From: Nocardiopsis sp. CNT312
GTDB lineage: Bacteria > Actinomycetota > Actinomycetes > Streptosporangiales > Streptosporangiaceae
Assembly (NCBI RefSeq): GCF_000515115.1
Contig: NZ_AZXF01000030.1
Coordinates: 454 to 62,921, forward strand
Length of the DNA stretch: 62,468 nt
Direction: 5' to 3'
Each line of letters begins with the position of its first letter. The first letter of the stretch is position 1. Under the pieces are notes generated by a model. It saw only the letters and a list, made by a program, of their open reading frames with translations, searched no databases and was not told where the DNA came from. Made by a program: the position numbers and the translations under genes. Positions 46,513-55,056 of the stretch are shown here, in pieces.

Positions 46513-47469
46513 GTGACCAGTGCCTTCCCGCCGCGCGACACCGCGGTGGGCGGGTACCTGGAGCCCATCCGGGCCGGCGGCACCGTCCTGTGGCGTACCG
46601 GAGCCGAGGGCCCGGAGGTCGTCCTCATCCGGCGGCCCGACCGTGGTGACTGGACCCTGCCCAAGGGCAAGCTCAAGAACGGCGAGCACCCCATCACGGG
46701 TGCCGTGCGCGAGGTCAGGGAGGAGACGGGGCTCAGGCCCGTTCTCGGCCGCAGGCTCCCGCCGCAGCACTACCTGAAGGACGGGTGGCCCAAACAGGTC
46801 GAGTGGTGGGCGGCCACCCCCGCCGAGCCCGGCCGCGCGATCGACTACGAACCCAACGACGAGGTCGACGAGGTGGAGTGGGTCCCGGTCGAGGCGGCCC
46901 TGTCCCGCCTCACCTACGCCCATGACGTGAAGGTGCTCGACAACTTCCGCGCCGGACCCGCCGACACCTTCCCCGTGATCCTCCTGCGCCACCTGTCGGC
47001 GGGGGAGAAGCGTTCTTGGGACGGCAACGACCTGCTCCGCCCCCTGGACGAGACCGGACGCGCCGACGCGCTCGCCCTCCCGCAGGTCCTGGCCGCCTAC
47101 GGTCCCGCCCGGGTGGTCTCCTCCGCGGCGGCGCGGTGCACCGAGTCCCTGCTGCCCTACAGCGTGGAGTTCGACGCCCCGATGCGCACCGAGCGCGCCC
47201 TCACGGTGCCCGTGAACGGCCGGGGCGAGGCCGGGGACTTCCACGTGGAGGCGGCGCGGGAGGCCTTCGCGGCGATCCTGGCCGAGGGGCGGCCGACCGT
47301 GGTGTGCACCCACGGCGAGATCATCCCCCACCTGATGCGGGAGGCGCTCACCCAGCTCGGCGCACCGGTCTCCCAGCAGCTCGGCCTGCGCAAGGGCGCG
47401 TTCTGGGCGGTACACCTCGCGCGCGGCGGCGGACTGGCGGGGGTGGAGCGGCACGCTGTGCGCGGGTGA
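46513..47469 (+). CDS. mutT1: MutT1-type Nudix hydrolase with histidine phosphatase domain
   Basis: 318 residues. Nudix domain (about 12-150) with box GKLKNGEHPITGAVREVREETG, split here as GKLKNGEH then REVREETG; then a histidine-phosphatase-like domain (about 155-318) starting VILLRHLSAGEK. Mycobacterial MutT1 has the same fusion and lies beside ppk; it removes 8-oxo-dGTP and dinucleoside polyphosphates. The catalytic His after Arg is present. The start is unclear: GTG 46513 has no ribosome site, while a strong GGAGGAG at 46437 is followed in frame only by an ATC at 46453. Confidence 0.88.
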   Translation: MTSAFPPRDTAVGGYLEPIRAGGTVLWRTGAEGPEVVLIRRPDRGDWTLPKGKLKNGEHPITGAVREVREETGLRPVLGRRLPPQHYLKDGWPKQVEWWAATPAEPGRAIDYEPNDEVDEVEWVPVEAALSRLTYAHDVKVLDNFRAGPADTFPVILLRHLSAGEKRSWDGNDLLRPLDETGRADALALPQVLAAYGPARVVSSAAARCTESLLPYSVEFDAPMRTERALTVPVNGRGEAGDFHVEAAREAFAAILAEGRPTVVCTHGEIIPHLMREALTQLGAPVSQQLGLRKGAFWAVHLARGGGLAGVERHAVRG

Positions 47470-47481
47470 CATGATTCCCCT

Positions 47482-47928
47482 ATGGCCAAGCACAGAGTTT
47501 CGCGCAGTATCACCGTGAACGCCCCGGCCGAGCGGGTCTTCGACCTCGTGGCCACGCCCTCCCGGCACGGGGAGTTCGACGGTTCGGGCACCGTGGGCGC
47601 CCCCGTCTTCGGGCCGGAGCGGCTGTCGGGAGACTCCCGGTTCGGTATGGACATGCGGATGTTCGGGGTGCCCTACAGGATGACCAACCGGGTGGTGGAG
47701 TTCGAGGAGGGGCGCCTCATCGCCTGGCGGCACGTCGGCCCGCACCGCTGGCGCTACGAGCTGGAGGAGCTGCCCGGGGGCGGGACCAGGGTGACCGAGA
47801 CCTTCGACTATGCCCACGGGCTGGCCGCCTACTACGTGCTGGCCGGGATGCCGGCGAGGAACGCGCGGGGGATCGAGGCGACGCTGGTGCGGCTCAAGGC
47901 CGTGGCGGAGGGGGCCGGGCGGGACTGA
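47482..47928 (+). CDS. SRPBCC-family protein
   Basis: 148 residues with the Bet v1/START-like pattern: VSRSITVNAPAERVFDLVAT at the start and ETFDYAHGLAAYYVLAG toward the end. Such proteins bind hydrophobic ligands or act as cyclases. The ATG is 12 bases after the mutT1 stop and lacks a clear ribosome site. Ligand unknown. Confidence 0.78.
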   Translation: MAKHRVSRSITVNAPAERVFDLVATPSRHGEFDGSGTVGAPVFGPERLSGDSRFGMDMRMFGVPYRMTNRVVEFEEGRLIAWRHVGPHRWRYELEELPGGGTRVTETFDYAHGLAAYYVLAGMPARNARGIEATLVRLKAVAEGAGRD

Positions 47929-47932
47929 GAGG

Positions 47933-47962
47933 GGGTCCGGCCGACCCGGGCCGGCCGGACCC
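47933..47962. terminator. bidirectional terminator
   Basis: GGGTCCGGCC (47933-47942) and GGCCGGACCC (47953-47962) are perfect inverted copies around a ten-base loop, between convergent genes. Confidence 0.75.
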
Positions 47963-47972
47963 GCGTTTGCGT

Positions 47973-48230
47973 CTACCAGTGGTAGCCGTCGTGGCCGTGG
48001 TGCTTGCCCTTGTGGCCCTTGTAGTCCTTGTCCTTGTCCTTGCCGTGGTGGCCGTGGTCCGGGTGGTACCAGCCGTCGTGCCTGGAGTCCTCGTAGTAGT
48101 ACCCGTGGTCCTTCGGGTACCACCAGTGCTTGTGGTCCGAGCCGTCGTAGGCGGAGGCGGGGGCGGCGGCCATGCTGACGGCGGCACCGGTCGCCATGGT
48201 CACGAGGGCGAGTGCGGCGAGACGTTTCAC
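47973..48230 (-). CDS. small secreted His-rich peptide
   Basis: 85 residues. Signal peptide VKRLAALALVTMATGAAVSM ending APASA, then a 57-residue mature part with 13 His, many Asp, Lys, Tyr and Trp (HHGKDKDKDYKGHKGKHHG) and no Cys. His density suggests metal binding outside the cell, for example zinc, copper or nickel. GTG 48230 has AGGA eight bases upstream; a TTG two codons earlier is possible. A palindrome lies 38 bases upstream. No family recognised. Confidence 0.75.
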   Translation of the reverse strand: MKRLAALALVTMATGAAVSMAAAPASAYDGSDHKHWWYPKDHGYYYEDSRHDGWYHPDHGHHGKDKDKDYKGHKGKHHGHDGYHW

Positions 48231-48267
48231 GTGCAAATTCCTACCGTGCGTATCTAATGAACTACTG

Positions 48268-48281
48268 ACAGTCGTGACTGT
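48268..48281. promoter_or_regulatory. palindrome upstream of the His-rich peptide gene
   Basis: ACAGTC-GT-GACTGT is a perfect 6-base inverted repeat within an AT-richer stretch, 38 bases before the start codon. Placement suits a repressor site; the regulator is unknown. Confidence 0.5.
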
Positions 48282-48518
48282 AGGTCAGTGCTTTCCGTTT
48301 GGCCAGTTCATCGCGCTCGTGGAGGCGAATCCAGCCAGCCACGCCCTGTGTGTGCGCGGTCAGCGCATCCCATAACGGAGCCTCGGGGGAGTGTCCGGTG
48401 GATACCGTGCAACGTGCACCAAGGTGTTTTTCCGTGGAATACGTCCTAGAGTTCGGCTGAGCGTGAGCGCGCCCGGTACGCGGACCCGGGGCGGTGGGAC
48501 GACGAATCAGGAGCAGCG

Positions 48519-49226
48519 GTGGAGAACAGCTTCGGCGATGTCTGGCGGGAAGTCCTGTCCGTACAACCCGCACCCGACCAGTGGATCGTCGTCGCCGCGG
48601 CCGCCGTCGCCCTCGCGGCCGTCCTCATCGGCCCTCCGTGGCGCGTGGCACGCAACGTCGTCACCATCGCCCACGAGGGCGGGCACGCCCTGGTCGCCCT
48701 GCTCAGCGGCCGCCAGCTCACCGCGATCCGGCTGCACTCGGACACCTCCGGGGTGACGGTCTCCCGCGGCAAGCCCACGGGTATCGGCATGGTCCTCACC
48801 GTGTTCGCGGGCTACGTCTCCCCGTCCGTGGTCGGGCTCCTGGGCATCCTGATGCTCATGGCCGACCGCATCACCGCGCTCCTGTGGCTGAGCATCGCGG
48901 TCCTCGGACTGATGCTCCTGATGATCCGCAACCTCTACGGAGTGCTGTCGATCGTGGCCACCGGTGCCGTGGTGTTCTGCGTCAGTTGGTTCACCCCGCC
49001 CGACATCCAGGCCGCGTTCGCCTACCTGTTCATCTGGTTCCTGCTCTTCGCAGGCATCCGCCCGGTCATCGAACTCCAGTCGCAGCGTCTGCGCCAGCCC
49101 TCACCGCACTCCGACGCCGACCAGCTCGCCAGGCTCACGGGTGTCCCCGGAACGCTGTGGGTGGTGGTCTTCGGAGCGGTCACCCTCGCCGTGACCTGCC
49201 TCGGAGTGTGGCTGCTGCTGCTTTGA
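48519..49226 (+). CDS. M50-type membrane metalloprotease-like protein
   Basis: 235 residues with about six helices. The zinc motif HEGGH is at residues 52-56 at the start of a helix (VVTIAHEGGHALVALLSG), as in M50B-like peptidases. Typical third-ligand NPDG is not obvious, so catalysis is uncertain. GTG 48519 follows AGGAG. It stands alone between the His-rich peptide gene and a convergent STAS gene. Confidence 0.75.
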   Translation: MENSFGDVWREVLSVQPAPDQWIVVAAAAVALAAVLIGPPWRVARNVVTIAHEGGHALVALLSGRQLTAIRLHSDTSGVTVSRGKPTGIGMVLTVFAGYVSPSVVGLLGILMLMADRITALLWLSIAVLGLMLLMIRNLYGVLSIVATGAVVFCVSWFTPPDIQAAFAYLFIWFLLFAGIRPVIELQSQRLRQPSPHSDADQLARLTGVPGTLWVVVFGAVTLAVTCLGVWLLLL

Positions 49227-49247
49227 CGGTCCCTCGCCGGCCCGCCC

Positions 49248-49281
49248 GCCGCCCCTCCTCGAAGGAGGCCTGAGGGGCGGC
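49248..49281. terminator. bidirectional terminator
   Basis: GCCGCCCCTC (49248-49257) pairs perfectly with GAGGGGCGGC (49272-49281). A second short hairpin (CGCCTG/CAGGCG) lies at 49345-49360. Between convergent genes. Confidence 0.72.
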
Positions 49282-49397
49282 CCTTCCCCGGGGTGCTCGG
49301 CTGCCGAGGAGGCCGGTGTTCGTCGTCACTGCCGCCTCGCCCGTCGCCTGAGGCCAGGCGGCGGGAGCACTGGCCCTCCGCGGTCTCCCCCCGGCGT

Positions 49398-49751
49398 TCA
49401 AGCGGCGCGGGGGGCGGCGAGGGCCTCCGAGACCGAGTCGAAGACGGGGATCCGGGTGTCCAGCGAGGTCACGCGCAGCGTCCGGCGCACACGGTCGGCC
49501 GGGGCGGCGACGGCGAGCAGGGCCTGCTGGGACAGGGCGGTCTTGTGTGCGCGAATGAGCACGCGCAGCCCGCTGGAATCGATGAACGCCAGGTCGGTGC
49601 AGTCCAGCACGACACGGCCGGACGGCTGCGTGCTGAGGGCATCGATCACCGCCTCCTGGAAACGGTGCTCGGTGGCCATGTCGATCTCCCCGTTCAGCGC
49701 CAGGACCCGCCCGGCGTCGTTCAGGGTGGAGGAGATGGTCAGGTCGGGCAT
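49398..49751 (-). CDS. STAS-domain anti-anti-sigma factor, orphan
   Basis: 117 residues. RsbV-like: LNGEIDMATEHRFQEAV and the phosphorylation loop DSSGLRVLIRA with Ser intact. ATG 49751 follows GGAG. No anti-sigma or sigma gene is adjacent, so partners are elsewhere, possibly the OsaC-like or MEDS proteins in this window. Confidence 0.83.
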   Translation of the reverse strand: MPDLTISSTLNDAGRVLALNGEIDMATEHRFQEAVIDALSTQPSGRVVLDCTDLAFIDSSGLRVLIRAHKTALSQQALLAVAAPADRVRRTLRVTSLDTRIPVFDSVSEALAAPRAA

Positions 49752-50237
49752 TGCCACTCCGGCGTACTCGGGCCGAACCAGACGGATCGGCGAGGCGGGC
49801 CGCATGCGCCCCGGGGCGCGGGTGCCGTTCGGTGCGTCCGTTGCCTTACCTCGGTAGCGAAGCTGGTGGTTCAATCACATTCCTTGCCTGGTGCCCCGGT
49901 CCGGACCCGGGAACGGAACGCCTTTCCCGCCGGGCCCGTTCGAGAACGGACCGGTCGGGAAAGCGTGCGGTGTCGGCTGCACGGAACGCGGCCGTGACCT
50001 ACGGACGACGGTACCGTGCGCCGGGTGCGGCACAAGAGGCACGAGACCGCGCCGTGTACGCGATACGTGCGGGGCTCCTGCCGCGTGAACGAGTGATGTG
50101 CGGCGGATCGGGCGTGAACGGCCCGGTTCGGTGGCCGACAGACGTGCTGGTGAGGACCACCCAAGCCGGGACTCTACCACAGCTCCGTGGCCGATTCGTG
50201 ACGTGAGTGACGCATCTTCGTGTTGAACCGGTCTCTG
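49752..50237. other. 486-base intergenic region
   Basis: No supported gene; short frames here have no ribosome site or family likeness. It contains the imperfect inverted repeat at 49922-49963. Confidence 0.5.
49922..49963. repeat. 42-base imperfect inverted repeat
   Basis: CTTTCCCG (49922-49929) and CGGGAAAG (49956-49963) pair perfectly, with further inner pairing CCGTTC/GAACGG. It lies about 170 bases upstream of the STAS gene and could be an operator or RNA stem. Confidence 0.5.
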
Positions 50238-52550
50238 TCATGCGCGGCCACAGCGACCGGAAGAGTGGGTGCTGAGCCCTTCCACCGGATTCGGCGGTCC
50301 GGGCGGGACCGGATCCTCCCGCTGGAGAGCCCACACACACGCCGACAGGGTGAGCGGGACCGCCACCGTCAGCGCGATCGCCGGGATCGCCACTCCCGAG
50401 TCGTTGACCGCGAACCCCGCGAGGGCGGTGACGAGGGAGCCGGTCAGCCCGGCCCGGAGCGTGGGGGCGTGCTCGTAGGCACACTGGAGCGCCCCCATCC
50501 GCCAGTTCGTCGGCCGGTTGAGCACCACGAACAGGAACAGCAGGGCGCACCCCGCGAGCAGGGTCAGCTGCCAGTTGCCGAAGGTGCCCAGCATCGCCGC
50601 CAGCTTGCGGACCAGGACCGTCCCCGCCTCGCCGCCGACCACCTGAGCGGCGAACGTTCCGAAGTGGCTGCGCTCGGTCGGCGGGCGCTGGAGGTCGGAC
50701 CAGGCCAGCGCGCCGATCACCACGACCCCGGTCGCACACGCGGCACCCAGCCGTGCGGGCGTGATCCGCACCCCCGCGATCATCATCGCGGTCACCGCCA
50801 GCCCCGGAACGAGGGCGATCACCCCGCCGAAGTCGGTGCCGAGTCCGGGCCAGCCCACGATCAGCACGGTCGCGCTCCCGACCGCGAGGGCGACCGCCAC
50901 CGCCGTGCGCCGGTACCCCCTGGAGATGAGTACGTGCGCGCCCCCCGCCACCGCCATGAGCATCCCGGTCGCGAACGTGGCGAACGCGATGTTGCCGATC
51001 CCGTAGAACCGGCCCGCCACGATCGGGGAGTACCCCGTCGTGGCGTTCATCTGCAGGCGCGCGCCGAAGCACAGGTCGAGGAAGAGCACGGCCGTGGTCG
51101 CCCCCGCCACCACCGTCATCGGACCGAGGACGGAGCGGCGCCACGGCCCCGCCACGGCGAGGGTCACCACCAGTGCGTCCGCCGCCACCACACATCCCAG
51201 CAGTGACAGGAACGGCACCGGGGACGTCCACCACGGGACGAGGTTGGCGAGATAGCTGGCCACGGGGAACGACGCCCCGGCCAGCGCCACGACCCGGGTC
51301 ACCGACAGCACCAGGGCCCGTTTGGCGCGCTGGCCGTCCGAATAGCGGTGCAGCGCGCCTGCCGCCGCCGCGTAGATGAGCAGCTGGACGGCGACGAGCC
51401 CGCTGAAGAACCCGGGGATCGCCGCTCCCACCACCGTGGCCGCCGTGTTGAACTCCACCAGCCGGGCCACCGCCGCCTCGGTGGTCGGCGGCCGCTCGGC
51501 GGTGTGCCAGACCCGCCCCGAGGTCGGCGGGGCCGAGTCCAGGCCCAGCGCGGCCAGGACGGTCGGCGTGGTGTCGGTGAGCGCCACCAGCCCCGCGCGC
51601 CGGGTGGAGTCGGAGGCGAGGAAGCTCGCCGCGGACTCCACACCCCCCGGCACGGCTTCCCCGGACAGGGCGACGGTGAGTTCGGAGGGCCCCGTGTCCA
51701 TCGACACGCCGACCACCATGAGGGAGGCCCCCTCCGGCAGGATCCGGATGAGGGCGCGCAGCCGGGCGTCGATGGTCGCGAGCGCCGTATCGCGTTCCCA
51801 GGCCGGGACGTCGTCGGGGTCGGCCGGGCCGTCACCGGACTCCGGAGGCGAGGGGTAGAGGCGGGTCAGCTCCGGCAGCTCGACCACGGTCAGCGCGGCC
51901 CCGCGCAGCAGCCCCGGGGTGAGATCCTCGGGCCGGTCGAGGTAGCGGTCGACCCGCCCGGAGGCATCGGCTGCGCCCAGGGCGGCGCCGGGCCCGACCG
52001 CCAGGGTGGACCCGCCCGAGTCGCGTACGGCCTGTCCGAGCAGGCCCACCGGCGCTTCGAACACCGACGTGTCGTTGCGCTGCACGAAGGAGCCGTAGCC
52101 GGGGATCCACACCTCGTCCCCGGCGGGGTCGTGCTCGAGGACACCGTCGAGCCCCCCGACGGCCGACGGCGCGGCCACCGGCTGGGGCCGCGGAGCGGGT
52201 TCGCACACCGTGAACCGCTCCCGCAGCGAGAACGCGCGCTGTCCCGCCGACACCGAGAGCCAGCCGTCGGTGGGGCACGTCCGGGAGGTGGCGGTGCGGA
52301 TGGACACGTTGGCGATCGAGGCACGCTCGGCCATCCGCCACAGGGTCGGTGTGTCCCGTGCCGTGACGTCCTCCCACAGAAGGCCGGGCACACCCACCAG
52401 CACCACCGGTCCGTCGGCGGTCCCGGTGCGCGCGGGGGTGTGCGCGCAGGCGGGCGCCGCCCAGACCAGCACCGCGGTCAGGGACAGGAGGAGGAGCAGG
52501 GCCGACCGGCCCGGTGCCGAGCGGACGGCTCGGTTCCGTGTCGGTGGCAT
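50238..52550 (-). CDS. large membrane protein with alkaline phosphatase-like extracellular domain
   Basis: 770 residues. Signal peptide (ALLLLLSLTAVLVWAAPACA), then an extracytoplasmic domain of about 350 residues with VVLVGVPGLLWEDV and SLMVVGVSMDTGPSE, which loosely follow the alkaline phosphatase superfamily; then about ten helices (from about 385). ATG 52550 follows GGGGGAGG. Known in actinomycetes as an uncharacterised conserved protein. The catalytic metal ligands are not clear, so enzymatic function is uncertain. Confidence 0.68.
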   Translation of the reverse strand: MPPTRNRAVRSAPGRSALLLLLSLTAVLVWAAPACAHTPARTGTADGPVVLVGVPGLLWEDVTARDTPTLWRMAERASIANVSIRTATSRTCPTDGWLSVSAGQRAFSLRERFTVCEPAPRPQPVAAPSAVGGLDGVLEHDPAGDEVWIPGYGSFVQRNDTSVFEAPVGLLGQAVRDSGGSTLAVGPGAALGAADASGRVDRYLDRPEDLTPGLLRGAALTVVELPELTRLYPSPPESGDGPADPDDVPAWERDTALATIDARLRALIRILPEGASLMVVGVSMDTGPSELTVALSGEAVPGGVESAASFLASDSTRRAGLVALTDTTPTVLAALGLDSAPPTSGRVWHTAERPPTTEAAVARLVEFNTAATVVGAAIPGFFSGLVAVQLLIYAAAAGALHRYSDGQRAKRALVLSVTRVVALAGASFPVASYLANLVPWWTSPVPFLSLLGCVVAADALVVTLAVAGPWRRSVLGPMTVVAGATTAVLFLDLCFGARLQMNATTGYSPIVAGRFYGIGNIAFATFATGMLMAVAGGAHVLISRGYRRTAVAVALAVGSATVLIVGWPGLGTDFGGVIALVPGLAVTAMMIAGVRITPARLGAACATGVVVIGALAWSDLQRPPTERSHFGTFAAQVVGGEAGTVLVRKLAAMLGTFGNWQLTLLAGCALLFLFVVLNRPTNWRMGALQCAYEHAPTLRAGLTGSLVTALAGFAVNDSGVAIPAIALTVAVPLTLSACVWALQREDPVPPGPPNPVEGLSTHSSGRCGRA

Positions 52551-52641
52551 GGCCTCCCCCTTCGCCCAGTGACCGGACGAACACCCTAATGAGAGGCCGG
52601 GCCGTGTGGTGGGACCCGCCGCAGACGGCGCGGTTCGGGGA

Positions 52642-53736
52642 TCAGGGGCCGACGCCCCACTCCTCCAGGACGGCGGCCGCGTCGGGCAGCGCCCGGCCGC
52701 GGGTGACCCCTCCCGGGGTCCGGTCGAACCGGGGCGCGGGTCCGGAGACGAGGCGGTCGCCCTCGCGCGTGAGTGTTCCACGCTCCCGCACGTGCGGGTG
52801 GTCCGGTGCCTCCTCCAGGGACAGGACCGGCATGACACACGCGTCGGTGCCTTCGAAGGCCTCACCCCACTCGTCCCGGCCCCGGGTGAGCAGCACCTCG
52901 GCGAAGCGTTCGCGCAGCCGGGGCCAGCCCCGCCGGTCCCACTGGTTGGGCAGGTTCTCCTCGGTCAGTCCGAGGCCCTCCAGGAACGCCGCGTAGAACT
53001 GGGGCTCGATGCACGCCACCGACACGTGGCGGCCGTCGGCGCACTCGTACACGTCGTACCAGGGGGCGCCGGTGTCGAGGTAGTTGGTACCGCGCTCGTC
53101 CGTCCAGACCCCCTTGGAACGGTCCTCGTGCAGCATCGACATGAGCAGCGAACTGCCGTCCACCATGGCGGCGTCCACGACCTGGCCGCGCCCGGAGCCC
53201 TGCCGCTCCACCAGAGCGCTGAGGATCCCGGTCACCGTGAACATCGTGCCGCCGGCGAAGTCGCCGAGCAGGTTGATCGGGGGCACGGGCGGCCCGTCCG
53301 CGCGGCCGATGGAGTGCAGTGCGCCGTTGACGGAGATGTAGTTCATGTCGTGTCCGGCGGTCCGGGACAGGGGGCCGTCCTGTCCCCAGCCGGTCACACG
53401 GGCGTAGACCAGGCGCGGGTTGAGTTCCAGACACGTGTCCGGGCCCAGGCCGAGGCGCTCCATGACCCCGGGCCGGAAGCCCTCCAACAGCACGTCCGCG
53501 CGCCCCACCAGGTCGAGCGCGAGCGCGCGCCCCTCGCCGGACTTCAGGTCCGCCCCCACGACCGCGCGCCCCTCACTCATGCGGGGGCCGCCCGCCCCCG
53601 ACTCCATCGCCTGAGCCGCACCCGGGCGGTCCAGGCGCAGGACGCTCGCCCCCAGGTCGGCGAGGAGCATGCCGGCCATCGGTGCGGGGCCGATCCCGGT
53701 GAACTCGACGACGCGGATTCCGTTGAGGGGTCCCAT
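52642..53736 (-). CDS. mcr: CaiB/BaiF CoA-transferase, alpha-methylacyl-CoA racemase type
   Basis: 364 residues, racemase length. The catalytic His129 (TAGHDMNY) and Asp159 ([10 protein letters not shown]) of the alpha-methylacyl-CoA racemase group are in place. It would interconvert R and S 2-methylacyl-CoA for branched-chain or sterol side-chain oxidation. AGGAGG precedes the ATG. It is divergent from ksgA. Confidence 0.85.
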   Translation of the reverse strand: MGPLNGIRVVEFTGIGPAPMAGMLLADLGASVLRLDRPGAAQAMESGAGGPRMSEGRAVVGADLKSGEGRALALDLVGRADVLLEGFRPGVMERLGLGPDTCLELNPRLVYARVTGWGQDGPLSRTAGHDMNYISVNGALHSIGRADGPPVPPINLLGDFAGGTMFTVTGILSALVERQGSGRGQVVDAAMVDGSSLLMSMLHEDRSKGVWTDERGTNYLDTGAPWYDVYECADGRHVSVACIEPQFYAAFLEGLGLTEENLPNQWDRRGWPRLRERFAEVLLTRGRDEWGEAFEGTDACVMPVLSLEEAPDHPHVRERGTLTREGDRLVSGPAPRFDRTPGGVTRGRALPDAAAVLEEWGVGP

Positions 53737-53963
53737 GGCGCTGCCTCCTGAACCTTGACCGGACGATCGGGGTGAGCGGTGGGTCACGTCGGCTAGAGCG
53801 TCTTCGGACGCGGCGCTGTGCCTCAGGGGTGCCGCGCGGGGTGGGGCGGGCGGAGGGAACACTCTCTAGAACAACGTTCGGTTCATTGTGCCGGGTCGGG
53901 GCTCCGCGCGCCACCGGCAGCCGCCGGGGGAGGACCGGGCGGCCGGAGTGGGAGAATGGGTGC

Positions 53964-54890
53964 GTGACACAGACACCCGGCCCCGACCCGTCCGACCGTT
54001 CCCGGCTCCTCACACCCTCCGACGTACGCGCGCTCGCCGAACGGTTCGGCATCCGGCCCACGAAGACCCTGGGCCAGAACTTCGTCATCGACCACGGGAC
54101 GGTGCGCCGCATCGTCCGGGAGTCCGGCGTCACCGGCGAGGACGTCGTCGTCGAGGTCGGACCGGGGCTGGGATCGCTCACCCTCGCCCTGCTGCCGCAC
54201 GTGCGCCGGGTCACCGCGGTCGAGATCGACCCCGTCCTGGCCGAGGCACTGCCCGGGACCGTCGCCGACCGCGCCCCCGACCTCGCCGACCGGCTGACGG
54301 CCGTGCACGGGGACGCCATGAGGGTCACCGGGATCCCCGGGCCCGCGCCGACCGCGCTCGTGGCCAACCTGCCCTACAACGTGTCCGTACCGGTGCTGCT
54401 GCACCTCCTCGAACTGCTGCCCACCCTCGAACGGGTGCTGGTCATGGTGCAGTCCGAGGTCGCCGACCGGATCACCGCCGCCCCGGGCGGCCGCGTCTAC
54501 GGCGTCCCCTCCGCCAAGATCGCCTGGTACGCCCGTGCCAGGCGCGCCGGCGCCGTCGGCCGCAACGTGTTCTGGCCCGCGCCCAACGTCGACTCCGGGC
54601 TGGTCGAACTGGTCCGCCGCCCCGCCCCCGAGACCACGGCTCCGCGCGAGGACGTGTTCGATGTCGTTGACGCCGCCTTCGCCCAGCGCCGCAAGACCCT
54701 GCGCGCGGCGCTCTCGGGGTGGGCGGGCTCCCCGGCCGCGGCGGAGACCGCTCTGCGCGCGGCCGGGATCGACCCGAGGACGCGCGGCGAGTCGCTGGGG
54801 ATCGAGGGGTTCGCGGCCATCGCCGAACACGCCCCCGAGACGGTCAGTCCCGGGAACCGGTCCCGTCGCGGTCGCCGCGCGGACGTGTGA
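53964..54890 (+). CDS. ksgA: 16S rRNA (A1518/A1519) dimethyltransferase
   Basis: 308 residues. [10 protein letters not shown], the SAM site [10 protein letters not shown], and catalytic motif NLPYNVSVP are all present. It dimethylates two adjacent adenosines near the 3' end of 16S rRNA during 30S maturation. GTG 53964 has no strong ribosome site but is the best fit to family length. Its last 47 bases overlap the end of a convergent small membrane gene. Confidence 0.94.
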   Translation: MTQTPGPDPSDRSRLLTPSDVRALAERFGIRPTKTLGQNFVIDHGTVRRIVRESGVTGEDVVVEVGPGLGSLTLALLPHVRRVTAVEIDPVLAEALPGTVADRAPDLADRLTAVHGDAMRVTGIPGPAPTALVANLPYNVSVPVLLHLLELLPTLERVLVMVQSEVADRITAAPGGRVYGVPSAKIAWYARARRAGAVGRNVFWPAPNVDSGLVELVRRPAPETTAPREDVFDVVDAAFAQRRKTLRAALSGWAGSPAAAETALRAAGIDPRTRGESLGIEGFAAIAEHAPETVSPGNRSRRGRRADV

Positions 54891-55056
54891 GCCCGCGGGC
54901 CACCGCGGCCACGCCCAGCCCCGCGGCCAGCACGGGCAGCAGCCACAGGGGATCGAAATCCGCCCCGCCCGTACCCCGCACCACGAGTGCGACCGTCAGG
55001 CCCAGAAACAGCAGCCCCGCCGTGAGCGAACCCCAGTCGGTCCTACGTTTGGCCAT
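54844..55056 (-). CDS. small two-helix membrane protein
   Basis: 70 residues, two hydrophobic segments ([14 protein letters not shown] and [17 protein letters not shown]) and a basic tail. ATG follows GGAGGTACGGT. It overlaps the PspC gene upstream by 14 bases and ksgA tail to tail by 47. Probably co-transcribed with the PspC gene as part of the envelope-stress set. Confidence 0.75.
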   Translation of the reverse strand: MAKRRTDWGSLTAGLLFLGLTVALVVRGTGGADFDPLWLLPVLAAGLGVAAVARGLTRPRGDRDGTGSRD

